Below, in pieces: positions 30,112 to 38,503 of a DNA stretch of 55,024 bases. Below the pieces are notes generated by a model that was given only the letters and a program-made list of their open reading frames with translations, was not told the DNA's origin and did no database searches. The first letter of the stretch is position 1; every line of letters begins with the position of its first letter. The DNA comes from Oscillospiraceae bacterium. Lineage in GTDB: Bacteria; Bacillota; Clostridia; Oscillospirales; Ruminococcaceae. The position numbers and the translations under genes were made by a program. Location: NCBI GenBank assembly GCA_003531585.1, contig DQFX01000076.1, forward strand, positions 1-55,024, in the 5' to 3' direction.

Positions 30112-31779
30112 ATGAATTTTTTTAAGAAAGCGGCGGCTGCGGCGTTATCCGCAGTAATGCTCGCGGGAATGACACTTCCTGCGTATGCGGAGGCAGACGG
30201 TACTGCCCTGATAAAAACCGGCGACGGCTCGACAATGCTGGTCGTGGACTTCGGAAATGAAACATCGGTCATAGACCCCGCCACAGGCGACAGTTCGGGC
30301 GATCCCGGGACCTCCGGAGCTGAGATAGTCACGCCCGGCGGCAGCACCGAAACGACCATAATCGACCCCGATGAAACGATATCAGGCAAGCCTGACAGCG
30401 TGCTCGACGTTTCTAACCACATCTACTCCGAGACGGATACCTCCGGCTGGACGGAGTGGGACGGAAAAACCAAAATGCAGAGCGGCGTCAACTACTACAT
30501 ATCAAAGGATACCAAGCTCCGCGGCAATTTCGGAGTTCCCGCAGGAAGCAGGCTGCTCATCAAGAGCGGCGCAAGGCTGGTCGTTTACACGGAGCGTTCA
30601 CTGAACGTCCGCGGCATACTCACCATCGAGCCGGGCGCGGAGCTTATGACCTCCGGCACGCTGACCGTGTTCGAATCAGCAGGACTTGAAAACTTCGGCA
30701 GCTTCAAGGCAAGCGTGAGCGCGCTGGTAAGGATCGCGGGCGACTTCATAAACCGCAGCACCGGCAGCATGATAGCGTCCACCTCGGTGAACGTTTATAA
30801 AAACGGCACACTGCTGAACTACGGCGAGCTCAGCCTCACCACCAGTGCAGACATGGTAGTAACCGGCGATTTCCAGACCTCCGAGACCGGCAGACTGCTG
30901 TGCCACGGCAGCCTCTCAGTAACCATCAACGGACGCACCACCCAGGCGGGCTACTTCTCGCTTACCGGCAGCGTGGTGAACAGCGGCGTTTTCGTGTTTG
31001 AAAAAACCGTAAGATACTACAAGTCGAAGGCGGCGAGATTCGCAGTTTCAAAGAGCAGCCGCCTGATAGACTACCGCTACTCCAACGGAACATTCGTAAA
31101 CCCCGACCCCGGCGACGACGACAACACCAGCGAGGACACCACCGATTCCGGTATCAAGGGCATTGACGTTTCCTACGCCCAGGGAGCCATCGACTGGCAG
31201 AAGGTGAAGGCTTCCGGCGTTGAGTTCGCAATGCTCCGCGCTTCGAGAGGACCCGTCAGCAGCACGCGTCCCGCTTCCGAGGATACCACGTTCAAGCGCA
31301 ACATCACCGAAGCAGCCGAGGCAGGAATAAAGGTCGGAGTTTACCACTACCTGTATGCGCACACCGTGTCCGAGGCAAAGCAGGAGGCGAAGTTCTTCAT
31401 AAAGACCATCTCGCCTTATCAGATAACCTACCCCGTAGTCCTCGACGTTGAGGAGCAGAGCCAGGCTAACCTCGGAAAGAGCGCCCTTACAAAGATCGTC
31501 AAGGCGTTCCTTGACGAAGTGAACGCGGCAGGCTACTACGGCATGCTGTACTCCAACAAGTCATGGCTGACGACCTACCTTGATATGTCGAAGCTCACAG
31601 GCTACGAAGTATGGCTTGCGCAGTGGAACACCGTTCCTACCTACACGGGAGACTTCGGAATGTGGCAGTACACCTGCAAGGGAATTGTATCCGGAATAGA
31701 CGGCTACGTCGACCTTAACCTCTCCTACAAGAACTACGCGAAAATAATCAAAAAGGGCGGATATAATCATTTGACATAA
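30112..31779 (+). CDS. Secreted GH25 lysozyme-like protein with a beta-rich N-terminal half
   Basis: A 555-residue secreted protein. Signal peptide 1-26 (cleavage after A-Y-A). A Thr/Gly/Asp-rich linker runs to about 100. Residues 125-325 repeat short strand units (S-G-x-L-x-V, N-x-G-x-L-x-I) like a beta-solenoid. An acidic linker follows, and the GH25 muramidase domain fills 349-545. Catalytic residues D352, D445 and E447 are present (G-I-D-V-S-Y-A; V-L-D-V-E). It should cut the glycan strands of peptidoglycan. GGAG site before the ATG at 30112; the upstream frame lacks a signal and overlaps the promoter. Own or foreign wall as target is unknown. Confidence 0.88.
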   Translation: MNFFKKAAAAALSAVMLAGMTLPAYAEADGTALIKTGDGSTMLVVDFGNETSVIDPATGDSSGDPGTSGAEIVTPGGSTETTIIDPDETISGKPDSVLDVSNHIYSETDTSGWTEWDGKTKMQSGVNYYISKDTKLRGNFGVPAGSRLLIKSGARLVVYTERSLNVRGILTIEPGAELMTSGTLTVFESAGLENFGSFKASVSALVRIAGDFINRSTGSMIASTSVNVYKNGTLLNYGELSLTTSADMVVTGDFQTSETGRLLCHGSLSVTINGRTTQAGYFSLTGSVVNSGVFVFEKTVRYYKSKAARFAVSKSSRLIDYRYSNGTFVNPDPGDDDNTSEDTTDSGIKGIDVSYAQGAIDWQKVKASGVEFAMLRASRGPVSSTRPASEDTTFKRNITEAAEAGIKVGVYHYLYAHTVSEAKQEAKFFIKTISPYQITYPVVLDVEEQSQANLGKSALTKIVKAFLDEVNAAGYYGMLYSNKSWLTTYLDMSKLTGYEVWLAQWNTVPTYTGDFGMWQYTCKGIVSGIDGYVDLNLSYKNYAKIIKKGGYNHLT

Positions 31780-31792
31780 TTATGACGGATTA

Positions 31793-32035
31793 ATTCATAA
31801 TTGGGAATTCGGAATTCGGAATTATGAATTCGGAATTATGGTGCCGGCTTCGCCGGAATATTTTAATTGATTCCCGGCGAAGATGATTGTCATATTATAG
31901 GTCTCAAGTAATAAAACACATAGAACACAATCGGAGGAAAACATGGTTTTCCTCCGATTTTTTGGTCATTTTAGATTATCCGGCGAAGCCGGATACCGAA
32001 ATTCCGAATTCCGAATTCTTAATTCCGAATTTTCC
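31793..32035. repeat. AATTCGGAATT-ended element, copy 2 (split by a terminator)
   Basis: Left arm 31793-31856 with tandem AATTCGGAATT units and hairpin CCGGCTTCGCCGG; right arm 31979-32035 with hairpin TCCGGCGAAGCCGGA and the inverted units. Between the arms lie 120 bases of other sequence with the terminator of the GH25 gene. The two internal hairpins are themselves complementary. Confidence 0.7.
31929..31963 (+). terminator. Strong terminator after the GH25 gene
   Basis: AATCGGAGGAAAAC and GTTTTCCTCCGATT form a 14-bp stem with an ATG loop, followed by TTTTTT. Located 150 bases beyond the GH25 stop, inside the repeat element. Confidence 0.9.
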
Positions 32036-32068
32036 TTTGTCCAGTTTTGAATTTTCCTAGCCAGTTCG

Positions 32069-32812
32069 TTATTCCTGCTTCCCCGTAATCACTGACATCG
32101 GGTCTATCCACTTACCGCCCTGCTTAACTCCGAGGTGGAGATGCGGCTGCTGGACTATCTCAGCCTGGCAGGTGTCGGAGGTCTTGCCGATCACAGCGCC
32201 CTCCTGGATCTCCTGACCGGTTTTTACGCTCAGCTCCTTGGCAAGCCCGCAGTACTCCACGGTTAGCCCATTATCCTGCTCGACCACCACCATCACGCCC
32301 CACAGCGGGTCCTCGCGTATCTCGGTGACGGTTCCTGCGGACATCGACTTCACGTCAGTCCCGAGCGGGCAGAGGATATCGCAGCCGTCGTGGGTCTTCC
32401 ACACGCCGAGGGTCTCGCTTTTCACCAGCTCGCCGCTGCTGAACGGGTGGGATACTTCCCCGTCGACCGGCATGATATTGCGCGCTTCCGACTTCACCGG
32501 CTTGTTGACCTCCTCAGCCTCGGCGGTCTCCGGGGACTGAGCCTCAGCCGCCTGGGGAGCCGTAGTAACGGAGGGTCTGGAGGCCGCCGCGTCGTCGCGC
32601 TCTACTCCGCTCTGCTCCGCGTTCGCGGGGACGCTCTCAGGCGCGCTGAAAGTCCAGACGCTGGTTGAATCCGCGCTGGTGGTAGGGGTCAGGTTCGCCA
32701 TCGTCCGGCTGTACGCCGCGAAGGACGCCGCCGCCACCGCGCCCACGCCAAGCACCGCGGCTGCCGCAAACGCCTTTGTATTCAGATTCTTTCTGTTTCT
32801 GTCCTTTTTCAT
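32069..32812 (-). CDS. M23 (LytM) peptidase, SpoIIQ-like
   Basis: A 247-residue protein with a basic N-terminus, one membrane anchor (about 14-34), a Ser/Thr/Ala/Glu-rich linker and a LytM domain (about 112-243). The zinc ligands are all present: H141 and D145 (H-D-G-C-D) and H226 with H224 as catalytic base (H-L-H-L-G-V). This layout fits SpoIIQ, the forespore protein of the engulfment channel; in clostridia SpoIIQ keeps its zinc site, unlike in Bacillus. A housekeeping endopeptidase remains possible because spoIIIA genes are not nearby. AAAGGAACT ribosome site. Confidence 0.75.
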   Translation of the reverse strand: MKKDRNRKNLNTKAFAAAAVLGVGAVAAASFAAYSRTMANLTPTTSADSTSVWTFSAPESVPANAEQSGVERDDAAASRPSVTTAPQAAEAQSPETAEAEEVNKPVKSEARNIMPVDGEVSHPFSSGELVKSETLGVWKTHDGCDILCPLGTDVKSMSAGTVTEIREDPLWGVMVVVEQDNGLTVEYCGLAKELSVKTGQEIQEGAVIGKTSDTCQAEIVQQPHLHLGVKQGGKWIDPMSVITGKQE

Positions 32813-33116
32813 GATGAGTTCCTTTCTCGTTTTTGGTATAGTATGCTCCGGGGTTCAGCCATAGTTTAGCCAGAATATTTCCATTTATTCCGTAAATTAT
32901 AGCTTTGTGAGAAAAACATTGACCCGGTGCGGCAAAACTCTGGTATTGCAGCGCTTGTTTTGTTGTTTATCAACAAAAAATTAAATTTTCGTAAATTTTT
33001 TGACAAACTACTGTACAATTCCCGAAAAATCATGTATAATTATGTTGTATGGATAAAAGAAGTGTTAAATCCAGAGCAATAAAGAATAATTGCTGTAAAA
33101 ACAGGAGAATCTTGCA
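32813..33116. other. Gene-free divergent region before the Na/Pi symporter
   Basis: 304 A/T-rich bases between the divergent M23 and symporter genes. A TATAAT (33035-33040) with a weak TGTACA 17 bases upstream is the likely symporter promoter. A TTTTGTTG/CAACAAAA palindrome lies at 32958-32978. No clear sigma-A promoter is seen for the M23 gene, as expected if a sporulation sigma factor reads it. No gene is visible. Confidence 0.5.
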
Positions 33117-34889
33117 ATGAATGTCTACGACATACTGAACCTGCTCGGGGGTATAGCCCTGTTCCTTTTCGGAATGCATACCCTCAGCGCTTCACTTGAG
33201 AAACTCGCGGGCGGAAAGCTCGAAACCTGGCTTGAAAAAGCGACGTCAAGACCCATCAAGGGCGTAGTGCTCGGCGCGATAATCACCGCCGTTATACAGT
33301 CGTCGGCTGCAACCACGGTCATGATAATCGGCTTCGTTAACTCGGGGCTGATGAAGCTGTCACAGGCTATCGGAGTCATCATGGGCGCTAACATCGGAAC
33401 CACCGCGACAAGCTGGCTGCTCAGCCTTCAATCGATAAGCGGCTCGGACGGATTCAGCTTCCTGAACCTTCTTAAACCGACCACGTTTACACCTGTTCTT
33501 GCGGTCATCGGCGTGATCCTAATTATGTTCACCAAGTCGGACAAGAAAAAGACCATCGGCATGATCCTCGCGGGTTTCGCCGTACTGATGTTCGGCATGA
33601 ACTCGATGTCCTCCGCAACTGCGGGTCTTGCTGAGAACGAGACATTCTGCAATATTTTGATGATGTTCTCGAACCCCGTGCTCGGCGTTATCGCGGGAGC
33701 TGTCCTGACGGCTGTGCTTCAGTCCTCGTCGGCTTCCATCGGTATTTTGCAGTCCATCGCCATTTCCACGGGTAAGGTCACATACTCCGTGGCGCTGCCG
33801 CTTCTGCTCGGTCAGAATATCGGCTCCTGCGTTACCGCGCTTATCTCCTCCGTCGGAGCAAACAAGCCGGCTAAGCGCGTGGCGTTCGTTCACCTTTATT
33901 TCAACGTTATCGGAACCGTTGTGTTCCTTTCGATATTCTACCTGCTGAACGCATTCATCAGTATGCCATTCATGGAGGAATCGCTGAATGCAGTCGGTAT
34001 CGCGGTTATACACACCGGATTCAACGTGCTGGCTACCGCGCTGTTCCTGCCGTTCACCAAGCAGCTTGAGAAGCTCGCCTGTCTGACCGTCCGCGACGAT
34101 TCCAACGACGAGAAGCTCACCCCTATGCTGCTTGACGAGCGTCTGCTCAAGACCCCGTCCGTAGCTATCGAGCAGTGCCGCAACGTCTGCATTCGCATGG
34201 CGAGACTTACCCAGGAAACTCTGAAAATGTCGATGGAGGTCGTTACGACCTACGACGCGAAGAAGTGCGCCGAGGTAATAGACAACGAGAATGCAATAGA
34301 TATTTTCGAGGACAAGATAGGTTCATATATTCTGAAAATAAGCTCGAAGGATCTCTCCGAGAACGACAGCAAGATAGTATCCAGCATGCTGCACACGATA
34401 GGCGATCTGGAGCGCATTTCCGACCACGCGGTGAACATCGTGGAAGCCGCCGAGGAGATGCACAGCAAGAAGATAAAGTTCTCCCCGCAGGCTCTCAGGG
34501 AGCTTCCGGTCATCATCAACGCGGTAAGCGAGATACTTGACATGTCGATAAACGCGTTTGTAAGCGGCGACGTGAATCTCGCGAAGAACGTTGAGCCTCT
34601 CGAGGACGTGATCGACCAGCTCCGCAGCGACCTCAAGACCCGCCATATCGAGCGCCTGCGCAACGGAAAGTGCACGATAGAGCTGGGCTTCATCCTGCAG
34701 GATCTGCTGACGAACTTCGAGCGCGTATCCGATCACTGCTCGAATATCGCGGTGTACCTCATTCAGATAAACGACAACAGCATGGACACCCACGAATATA
34801 TGAACGAGCTGAAAAAGCTCGACCGCTCCGAATTCATGGATGAGTTCAACGATTATAAGAACAAGTACATTCTTCCGGAACAGAGTTGA
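33117..34889 (+). CDS. Na/Pi cotransporter family protein with PhoU domain
   Basis: A 590-residue protein. Residues 1-310 form two inverted Na/Pi-cotransporter repeats, each with the Q-S-S-(A/S)-A/S motif (V-I-Q-S-S-A-A-T-T and V-L-Q-S-S-S-A-S); residues 340-570 form a cytoplasmic PhoU-like helical domain. It likely takes up phosphate with Na+. In some bacteria such proteins mainly sense or export phosphate. It stands alone with its own promoter and terminator. AGGAG site before the ATG. Confidence 0.92.
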   Translation: MNVYDILNLLGGIALFLFGMHTLSASLEKLAGGKLETWLEKATSRPIKGVVLGAIITAVIQSSAATTVMIIGFVNSGLMKLSQAIGVIMGANIGTTATSWLLSLQSISGSDGFSFLNLLKPTTFTPVLAVIGVILIMFTKSDKKKTIGMILAGFAVLMFGMNSMSSATAGLAENETFCNILMMFSNPVLGVIAGAVLTAVLQSSSASIGILQSIAISTGKVTYSVALPLLLGQNIGSCVTALISSVGANKPAKRVAFVHLYFNVIGTVVFLSIFYLLNAFISMPFMEESLNAVGIAVIHTGFNVLATALFLPFTKQLEKLACLTVRDDSNDEKLTPMLLDERLLKTPSVAIEQCRNVCIRMARLTQETLKMSMEVVTTYDAKKCAEVIDNENAIDIFEDKIGSYILKISSKDLSENDSKIVSSMLHTIGDLERISDHAVNIVEAAEEMHSKKIKFSPQALRELPVIINAVSEILDMSINAFVSGDVNLAKNVEPLEDVIDQLRSDLKTRHIERLRNGKCTIELGFILQDLLTNFERVSDHCSNIAVYLIQINDNSMDTHEYMNELKKLDRSEFMDEFNDYKNKYILPEQS

Positions 34890-34915
34890 AAGTGAATTCG
34901 GCGTCAATTAAGAGC

Positions 34916-34945
34916 AACGGGCAGGCGATCGGCTTGCCCGTTTTT
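34916..34945 (+). terminator. Terminator of the Na/Pi symporter gene
   Basis: ACGGGCA / TGCCCGT stem with an 11-base loop and TTTTT, 27 bases after the stop. Confidence 0.88.
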
Positions 34946-35017
34946 AATGTTTAAAAGTTGAAAAAATATGCGGCAGGGCAGCGAATTTTGAGTTTTCCAC
35001 ACCGCCGTGATTTGATG

Positions 35018-35046
35018 TTGACAAAAAATAGCGTCTGTGTTATACT
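35018..35046 (+). promoter_or_regulatory. Promoter of the SGNH hydrolase gene
   Basis: TTGACA (35018-35023) and TATACT (35041-35046) with a 17-base spacer. Confidence 0.85.
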
Positions 35047-35127
35047 GAAAACGGCTCTCCGGCGGGATATTCCGCGGGAGTAAGGCATATATTATCGTTC
35101 AAGAGGTATTCCCTGAAAGGAGAACAC

Positions 35128-36126
35128 ATGAAAAGGACCTTATCTATTATAATGGCTGCCGCGGTAGCTGCGGCGTGCACCGTCACCGCCGGCGCGGAGG
35201 GCAGCGAGCTTGTCGTGCTGGGCGACTCCATCACCAGCGGCTACGGGCTTGACGGCTACGTTTCCGGCGATAACTACAGCGCAGCTGGCAGCTTCGCGAA
35301 CATGCTCGGCGCGGATTTCGGAGGCTACGAGAACTTCGCGGTCGACGGCAGGACCTCCGGCGAGCTTCTGACCGCCCTCGAAGACGCCGATATCGCTGCG
35401 GCTCTCGCAGGAGCTGACACAGTTGTCATCTCCATCGGCGGCAACGACTTCCTTCAGCCGATGATAAGCGCGGTTCAGAGCGCGGTGATGTCCGACCCCG
35501 ACCTGCTTTCTGCATTACAAGGCGGGGAAACTCAGCTCAACGAGGACAACTACATGCAGATAATGACGCAGATGATGTCCGTAATGCTGGACGCCGTTGA
35601 TTCCGTGGACGTCTCCGCTATAGGCGAAAACATATGCGGCATTCTCAGCGAGATCTCCGACCTCAATTCCGAGTGCCAGGTGATACTCCTGACCGTATAC
35701 GACCCGTTCGAGGGCGTACAGGGCATGGAAATGATGGACGTCGCAGCCCGCGAAAAGCTCGGTGAACTCAACGCGGAGATATTTGAAGAAGCTAAGGGGC
35801 ACGGCGTGGAGGTAGCGGACGTACACTCCGCGTTTGAGGGTCACGCGCTGGAATACACGAACATTTCCTCAATGGATATCCACCCGAACAAGGAAGGTCA
35901 CAGCGCTATCTATTCGCTGCTGTCCGGGCTGACCGCAGAGCAGACCTCCGCGCCGGTAACTGGCGCCGTGACCGCTGAGACTGACGGCTCGGAAAGCGCA
36001 GTTGAAACTCCCGCGGGAACCCCTGCAAAGGGCAGCCCCGACACCGGAGTTGGTGGAGCGGCAGCGTTCGCTGGTATCGCGGCTCTGGCGGCTGCCGGAG
36101 TATTCGCGTGCAGAAAGCGCAAATAA
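35128..36126 (+). CDS. Secreted SGNH/GDSL hydrolase with a sortase-like tail
   Basis: A 332-residue exported esterase-type protein. Signal peptide 1-23. Block I G-D-S-I-T has nucleophile S34, G-G-N-D is at 104-107, and the D250-x-H252 pair (M-D-I-H-P) completes the catalytic triad. The C-terminus has S-P-D-T-G (303-307), a hydrophobic helix and R-K-R-K, the layout of a cell-wall sorting signal with an atypical motif. It probably removes acyl or acetyl groups from sugars or lipids at the cell surface. AAGGAG site before the ATG; followed only by the thrH promoter. Confidence 0.85.
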   Translation: MKRTLSIIMAAAVAAACTVTAGAEGSELVVLGDSITSGYGLDGYVSGDNYSAAGSFANMLGADFGGYENFAVDGRTSGELLTALEDADIAAALAGADTVVISIGGNDFLQPMISAVQSAVMSDPDLLSALQGGETQLNEDNYMQIMTQMMSVMLDAVDSVDVSAIGENICGILSEISDLNSECQVILLTVYDPFEGVQGMEMMDVAAREKLGELNAEIFEEAKGHGVEVADVHSAFEGHALEYTNISSMDIHPNKEGHSAIYSLLSGLTAEQTSAPVTGAVTAETDGSESAVETPAGTPAKGSPDTGVGGAAAFAGIAALAAAGVFACRKRK

Positions 36127-36138
36127 AAAAATTATGTA

Positions 36139-36167
36139 TTGAAATTTGCAGGAAAGTGTGGTATAAT
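36139..36167 (+). promoter_or_regulatory. Promoter of thrH
   Basis: TTGAAA (36139-36144) and TATAAT (36162-36167), 17 bases apart. A small CCGCA/TGCGG hairpin lies in the leader. Confidence 0.82.
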
Positions 36168-36219
36168 TATTCAGGAAACCGCATTTCTGCGGTAATTACA
36201 TAATACGGAGGAAAACACA

Positions 36220-36828
36220 ATGTCCATGTATATCACCTGTCTTGACCTCGAGGGCGTACTGGTTCCCGAGATCTGGATCGCATTCGCTGAGGCGAGCGGA
36301 ATCCCCGAGCTCAAGCGCACCACCCGCGACGAGCCGGACTACAACAAGCTCATGAACTGGAGACTCGGCATACTCAAGGAGCACGGTCTGGGTCTGAAGG
36401 AGATCCAGGAGACCATCGCAAAGATCGACCCGATGCCCGGCGCTAAGGAGTTCCTCGATGAGCTGCGCTCCTTCTGCCAGGTGATCATAATTTCCGATAC
36501 ATTCTCCCAGTTCGCAGGCCCTCTCATGAAGAAGCTCGGCATGCCTACCATCTTCTGCAACACCCTTGAGGTCGCTCCGAACGGCGAGATCACAGGCTTC
36601 AAGATGCGCTGCGAGCAGTCCAAGCTGACAACAGTTAAGGCGCTCCAGTCCATTGGTTTCGAGACCATCGCAAGCGGCGACAGCCACAACGATCTCGGAA
36701 TGATCCGTGCAAGCAAGGCAGGCTTCCTGTTCAAGAGCCCCGACAATATCAAGGCTGACAACCCTGACCTCCCCGCATACGAGACCTACGATGAACTCAT
36801 GGCTGCCATCAAGAAGGCTATGGACTGA
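36220..36828 (+). CDS. thrH: ThrH-type phosphoserine phosphatase/homoserine phosphotransferase
   Basis: A 202-residue HAD protein that closely follows the ThrH pattern. D9 of D-L-E-G-V-L-V-P-E is the nucleophile; the E in place of D at motif I position 3 is typical of ThrH. Motif IV is S-G-D-S-H-N-D. Relatives dephosphorylate phosphoserine and pass the phosphate to homoserine, linking serine and threonine synthesis. It sits opposite an O-acetylhomoserine sulfhydrylase, so both use the homoserine branch. CGGAGG site before the ATG. A MITE is inserted five bases after the stop. Confidence 0.88.
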   Translation: MSMYITCLDLEGVLVPEIWIAFAEASGIPELKRTTRDEPDYNKLMNWRLGILKEHGLGLKEIQETIAKIDPMPGAKEFLDELRSFCQVIIISDTFSQFAGPLMKKLGMPTIFCNTLEVAPNGEITGFKMRCEQSKLTTVKALQSIGFETIASGDSHNDLGMIRASKAGFLFKSPDNIKADNPDLPAYETYDELMAAIKKAMD

Positions 36829-36837
36829 TAAACTAAT

Positions 36838-37010
36838 GGCAACACCGCACAAAGACCATTTATTGGATTTTGTACGTGTCTTGCTTGCATCTTTTCCGTC
36901 ATCTTGCACAATTCGTCCTAGCAAGGCGTCAGCCTTGCGTCGTCCTCATTGTACAATCTGACGAAAAATCTGACTGCGCAATACACGCACAATCTTTGTG
37001 CGGTATTGCC
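36838..37010. mobile_element. MITE with 18-bp inverted ends and 5-bp target duplication
   Basis: A 173-bp non-coding element. Left end GGCAACACCGCACAAAGA (36838-36855) and right end TCTTTGTGCGGTATTGCC (36993-37010) are inverted repeats with one mismatch. CTAAT is duplicated directly outside both ends (36833-36837 and 37011-37015). Inside are nested palindromes (GCAAGGCGTCAGCCTTGC; TTGTACGT with ATTGTACAA). No transposase is encoded, so it needs one in trans. It lies between thrH and its terminator and leaves both intact. Confidence 0.8.
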
Positions 37011-37016
37011 CTAATT

Positions 37017-37052
37017 AAAAATCCCGGGCTGAAAACAGTCCGGGATTTTTTT
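37017..37052. terminator. Bidirectional terminator between thrH and the sulfhydrylase gene
   Basis: AAAAATCCCGG / CCGGGATTTTT stem with a 12-base loop. T-runs follow on both strands, so it serves both convergent genes. Confidence 0.88.
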
Positions 37053-37069
37053 GTTCAATATCGGGCGTA

Positions 37070-38353
37070 TCAGATCTTATCCAGCGCCTGTGCGATATCG
37101 TCGATGAGGTCCTGAGCGTCCTCAAGACCGCAGGAGTATCTTACGAGGTTCGGGAATACTCCGCATGCCTTCAGCTCCTCGTCGTTCATCTGGCGGTGAG
37201 TTGCGCTCGCCGGGTGGAGGCAGCAGGTGCGTGCGTCCGCAACGTGGGTCTCTATCGCGCCGAGTCTCAGGTGCTTCATGAACTCCTCGGCAGCCTTTCT
37301 GCCGCCCTTCATGCCGAAGCTAACTACGCCGCAGGTACCATCGGGCATGTACTTCTGCGCAAGATCGTAATACTTGTCGCCGGGAAGTCCGGGGTAGTTC
37401 ACGAACTCTATTTTGTTGTGCTGGCTCAGGAACTTCGCTACTGCAAGACCGTTCTCGCAGTGGCGCTTTACGCGTACATGCAGGCTCTCAAGTCCGAGAT
37501 TGAGAATAAACGCGTTCATCGGAGCCTGGATAGAACCGAGGTCGCGCATCATCTGCGCGGTCGCCTTTGTGATGAACGCTCCGCCCATGCCGAATTTCTC
37601 GGCGTAGGTTATCCCGTGGTAGCTCTCGTCAGGAGTGCACAGCCCCGGGAACTTGTCGGCGTGCTCCAGCCAGTCGAATCTGCCGCTGTCTACGATGCAG
37701 CCGCCTACCGCAGCGCCGTGGCCGTCCATGTACTTGGTGGTGGAGTGGGTAACGATATCAGCGCCCCACTCGAACGGGCGGCAGTTGACCGGAGTTGCAA
37801 AGGTGTTGTCAACGATCAGCGGAACGCCGTGCTCATGCGCAGCCTTCGCGAACTTCTCGATGTCGAGAACAGTCAGGGCGGGGTTTGCGATGGTCTCGCC
37901 GAAAACCGCCTTGGTGTTCGGCTTGAACGCCGCGTTCAGCTCCTCGGGAGTGCAGTCGGGGCTTACGAACGTGAAATCAATGCCCATCTTGCGCATGGTA
38001 ACGTTGAACAGATTGAACGTACCGCCGTAGATCGAGCTGGAAGCGACTACGTGGTCTCCGCAGCTTGCGATGTTGAACACCGCGAAGAAGTTCGCAGCCT
38101 GACCCGAAGAAGTCAGCATTGCGGCGGAACCTCCCTCAAGCTCGGCTATCTTAGCGGCAACGGTGTCGTTCGTGGGGTTCTGAAGGCGGGTGTAGAAGTA
38201 TCCGCTGGCTTCAAGGTCGAACAGCTTGCCCATGTCCTCGCTGGTGGCGTACTTGAAGGTGGTGCTCTGGATTATCGGCACCTGCCTGGGTTCGCCGTTT
38301 CCGGGAGTGTAGCCTCCCTGGACGCATTTGGTTCCCATTTTTAATTCGCTCAT
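37070..38353 (-). CDS. metY: O-acetylhomoserine sulfhydrylase (Cys/Met metabolism PLP family)
   Basis: A 427-residue gamma-type PLP enzyme. The PLP lysine is K207 (S-T-T-K-Y-M-D-G-H-G); Y-T-R-L-Q-N-P-T and the S-S-G-Q-A cofactor-binding segment are intact. Length and the T-F-A-T-P block favour O-acetylhomoserine (thiol)-lyase, which makes homocysteine from O-acetylhomoserine and sulfide. A closely related gamma-lyase is possible. An AGGAGG site fixes the start at 38353; the longer frame has no ribosome site and runs through the promoter. Confidence 0.88.
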   Translation of the reverse strand: MSELKMGTKCVQGGYTPGNGEPRQVPIIQSTTFKYATSEDMGKLFDLEASGYFYTRLQNPTNDTVAAKIAELEGGSAAMLTSSGQAANFFAVFNIASCGDHVVASSSIYGGTFNLFNVTMRKMGIDFTFVSPDCTPEELNAAFKPNTKAVFGETIANPALTVLDIEKFAKAAHEHGVPLIVDNTFATPVNCRPFEWGADIVTHSTTKYMDGHGAAVGGCIVDSGRFDWLEHADKFPGLCTPDESYHGITYAEKFGMGGAFITKATAQMMRDLGSIQAPMNAFILNLGLESLHVRVKRHCENGLAVAKFLSQHNKIEFVNYPGLPGDKYYDLAQKYMPDGTCGVVSFGMKGGRKAAEEFMKHLRLGAIETHVADARTCCLHPASATHRQMNDEELKACGVFPNLVRYSCGLEDAQDLIDDIAQALDKI

Positions 38354-38402
38354 TGGTTTTCCTCCTGAATAATAACCTGGTATGGTTTTATATACATTTT
38401 TA

Positions 38403-38431
38403 ATTATACTCCCTTTTCCGCATATTGTCAA
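38403..38431 (-). promoter_or_regulatory. Consensus promoter of metY
   Basis: TTGACA (38426-38431) and TATAAT (38403-38408), 17 bases apart on the minus strand. Its -35 box is six bases from the -35 box of the divergent radical SAM gene. Confidence 0.88.
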
Positions 38432-38437
38432 GAATGA

Positions 38438-38466
38438 TTGACAAACCTCCGGGAATAGTGTATAAT
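38438..38466 (+). promoter_or_regulatory. Consensus promoter of the radical SAM gene
   Basis: TTGACA (38438-38443) and TATAAT (38461-38466), 17 bases apart. With the metY promoter it forms the symmetrical TGTCAA-N6-TTGACA, so the two polymerases cannot bind together. Confidence 0.88.
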
Positions 38467-38503
38467 GTTCACATGATAAAAGCAAATGAACGGAAGTGAG
38501 AAC

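Noticed and set aside
32958..32978. TTTTGTTG/CAACAAAA palindrome as a terminator
   Set aside because: A/T-rich weak stem with no gene ending nearby on either strand; left as an unexplained palindrome.
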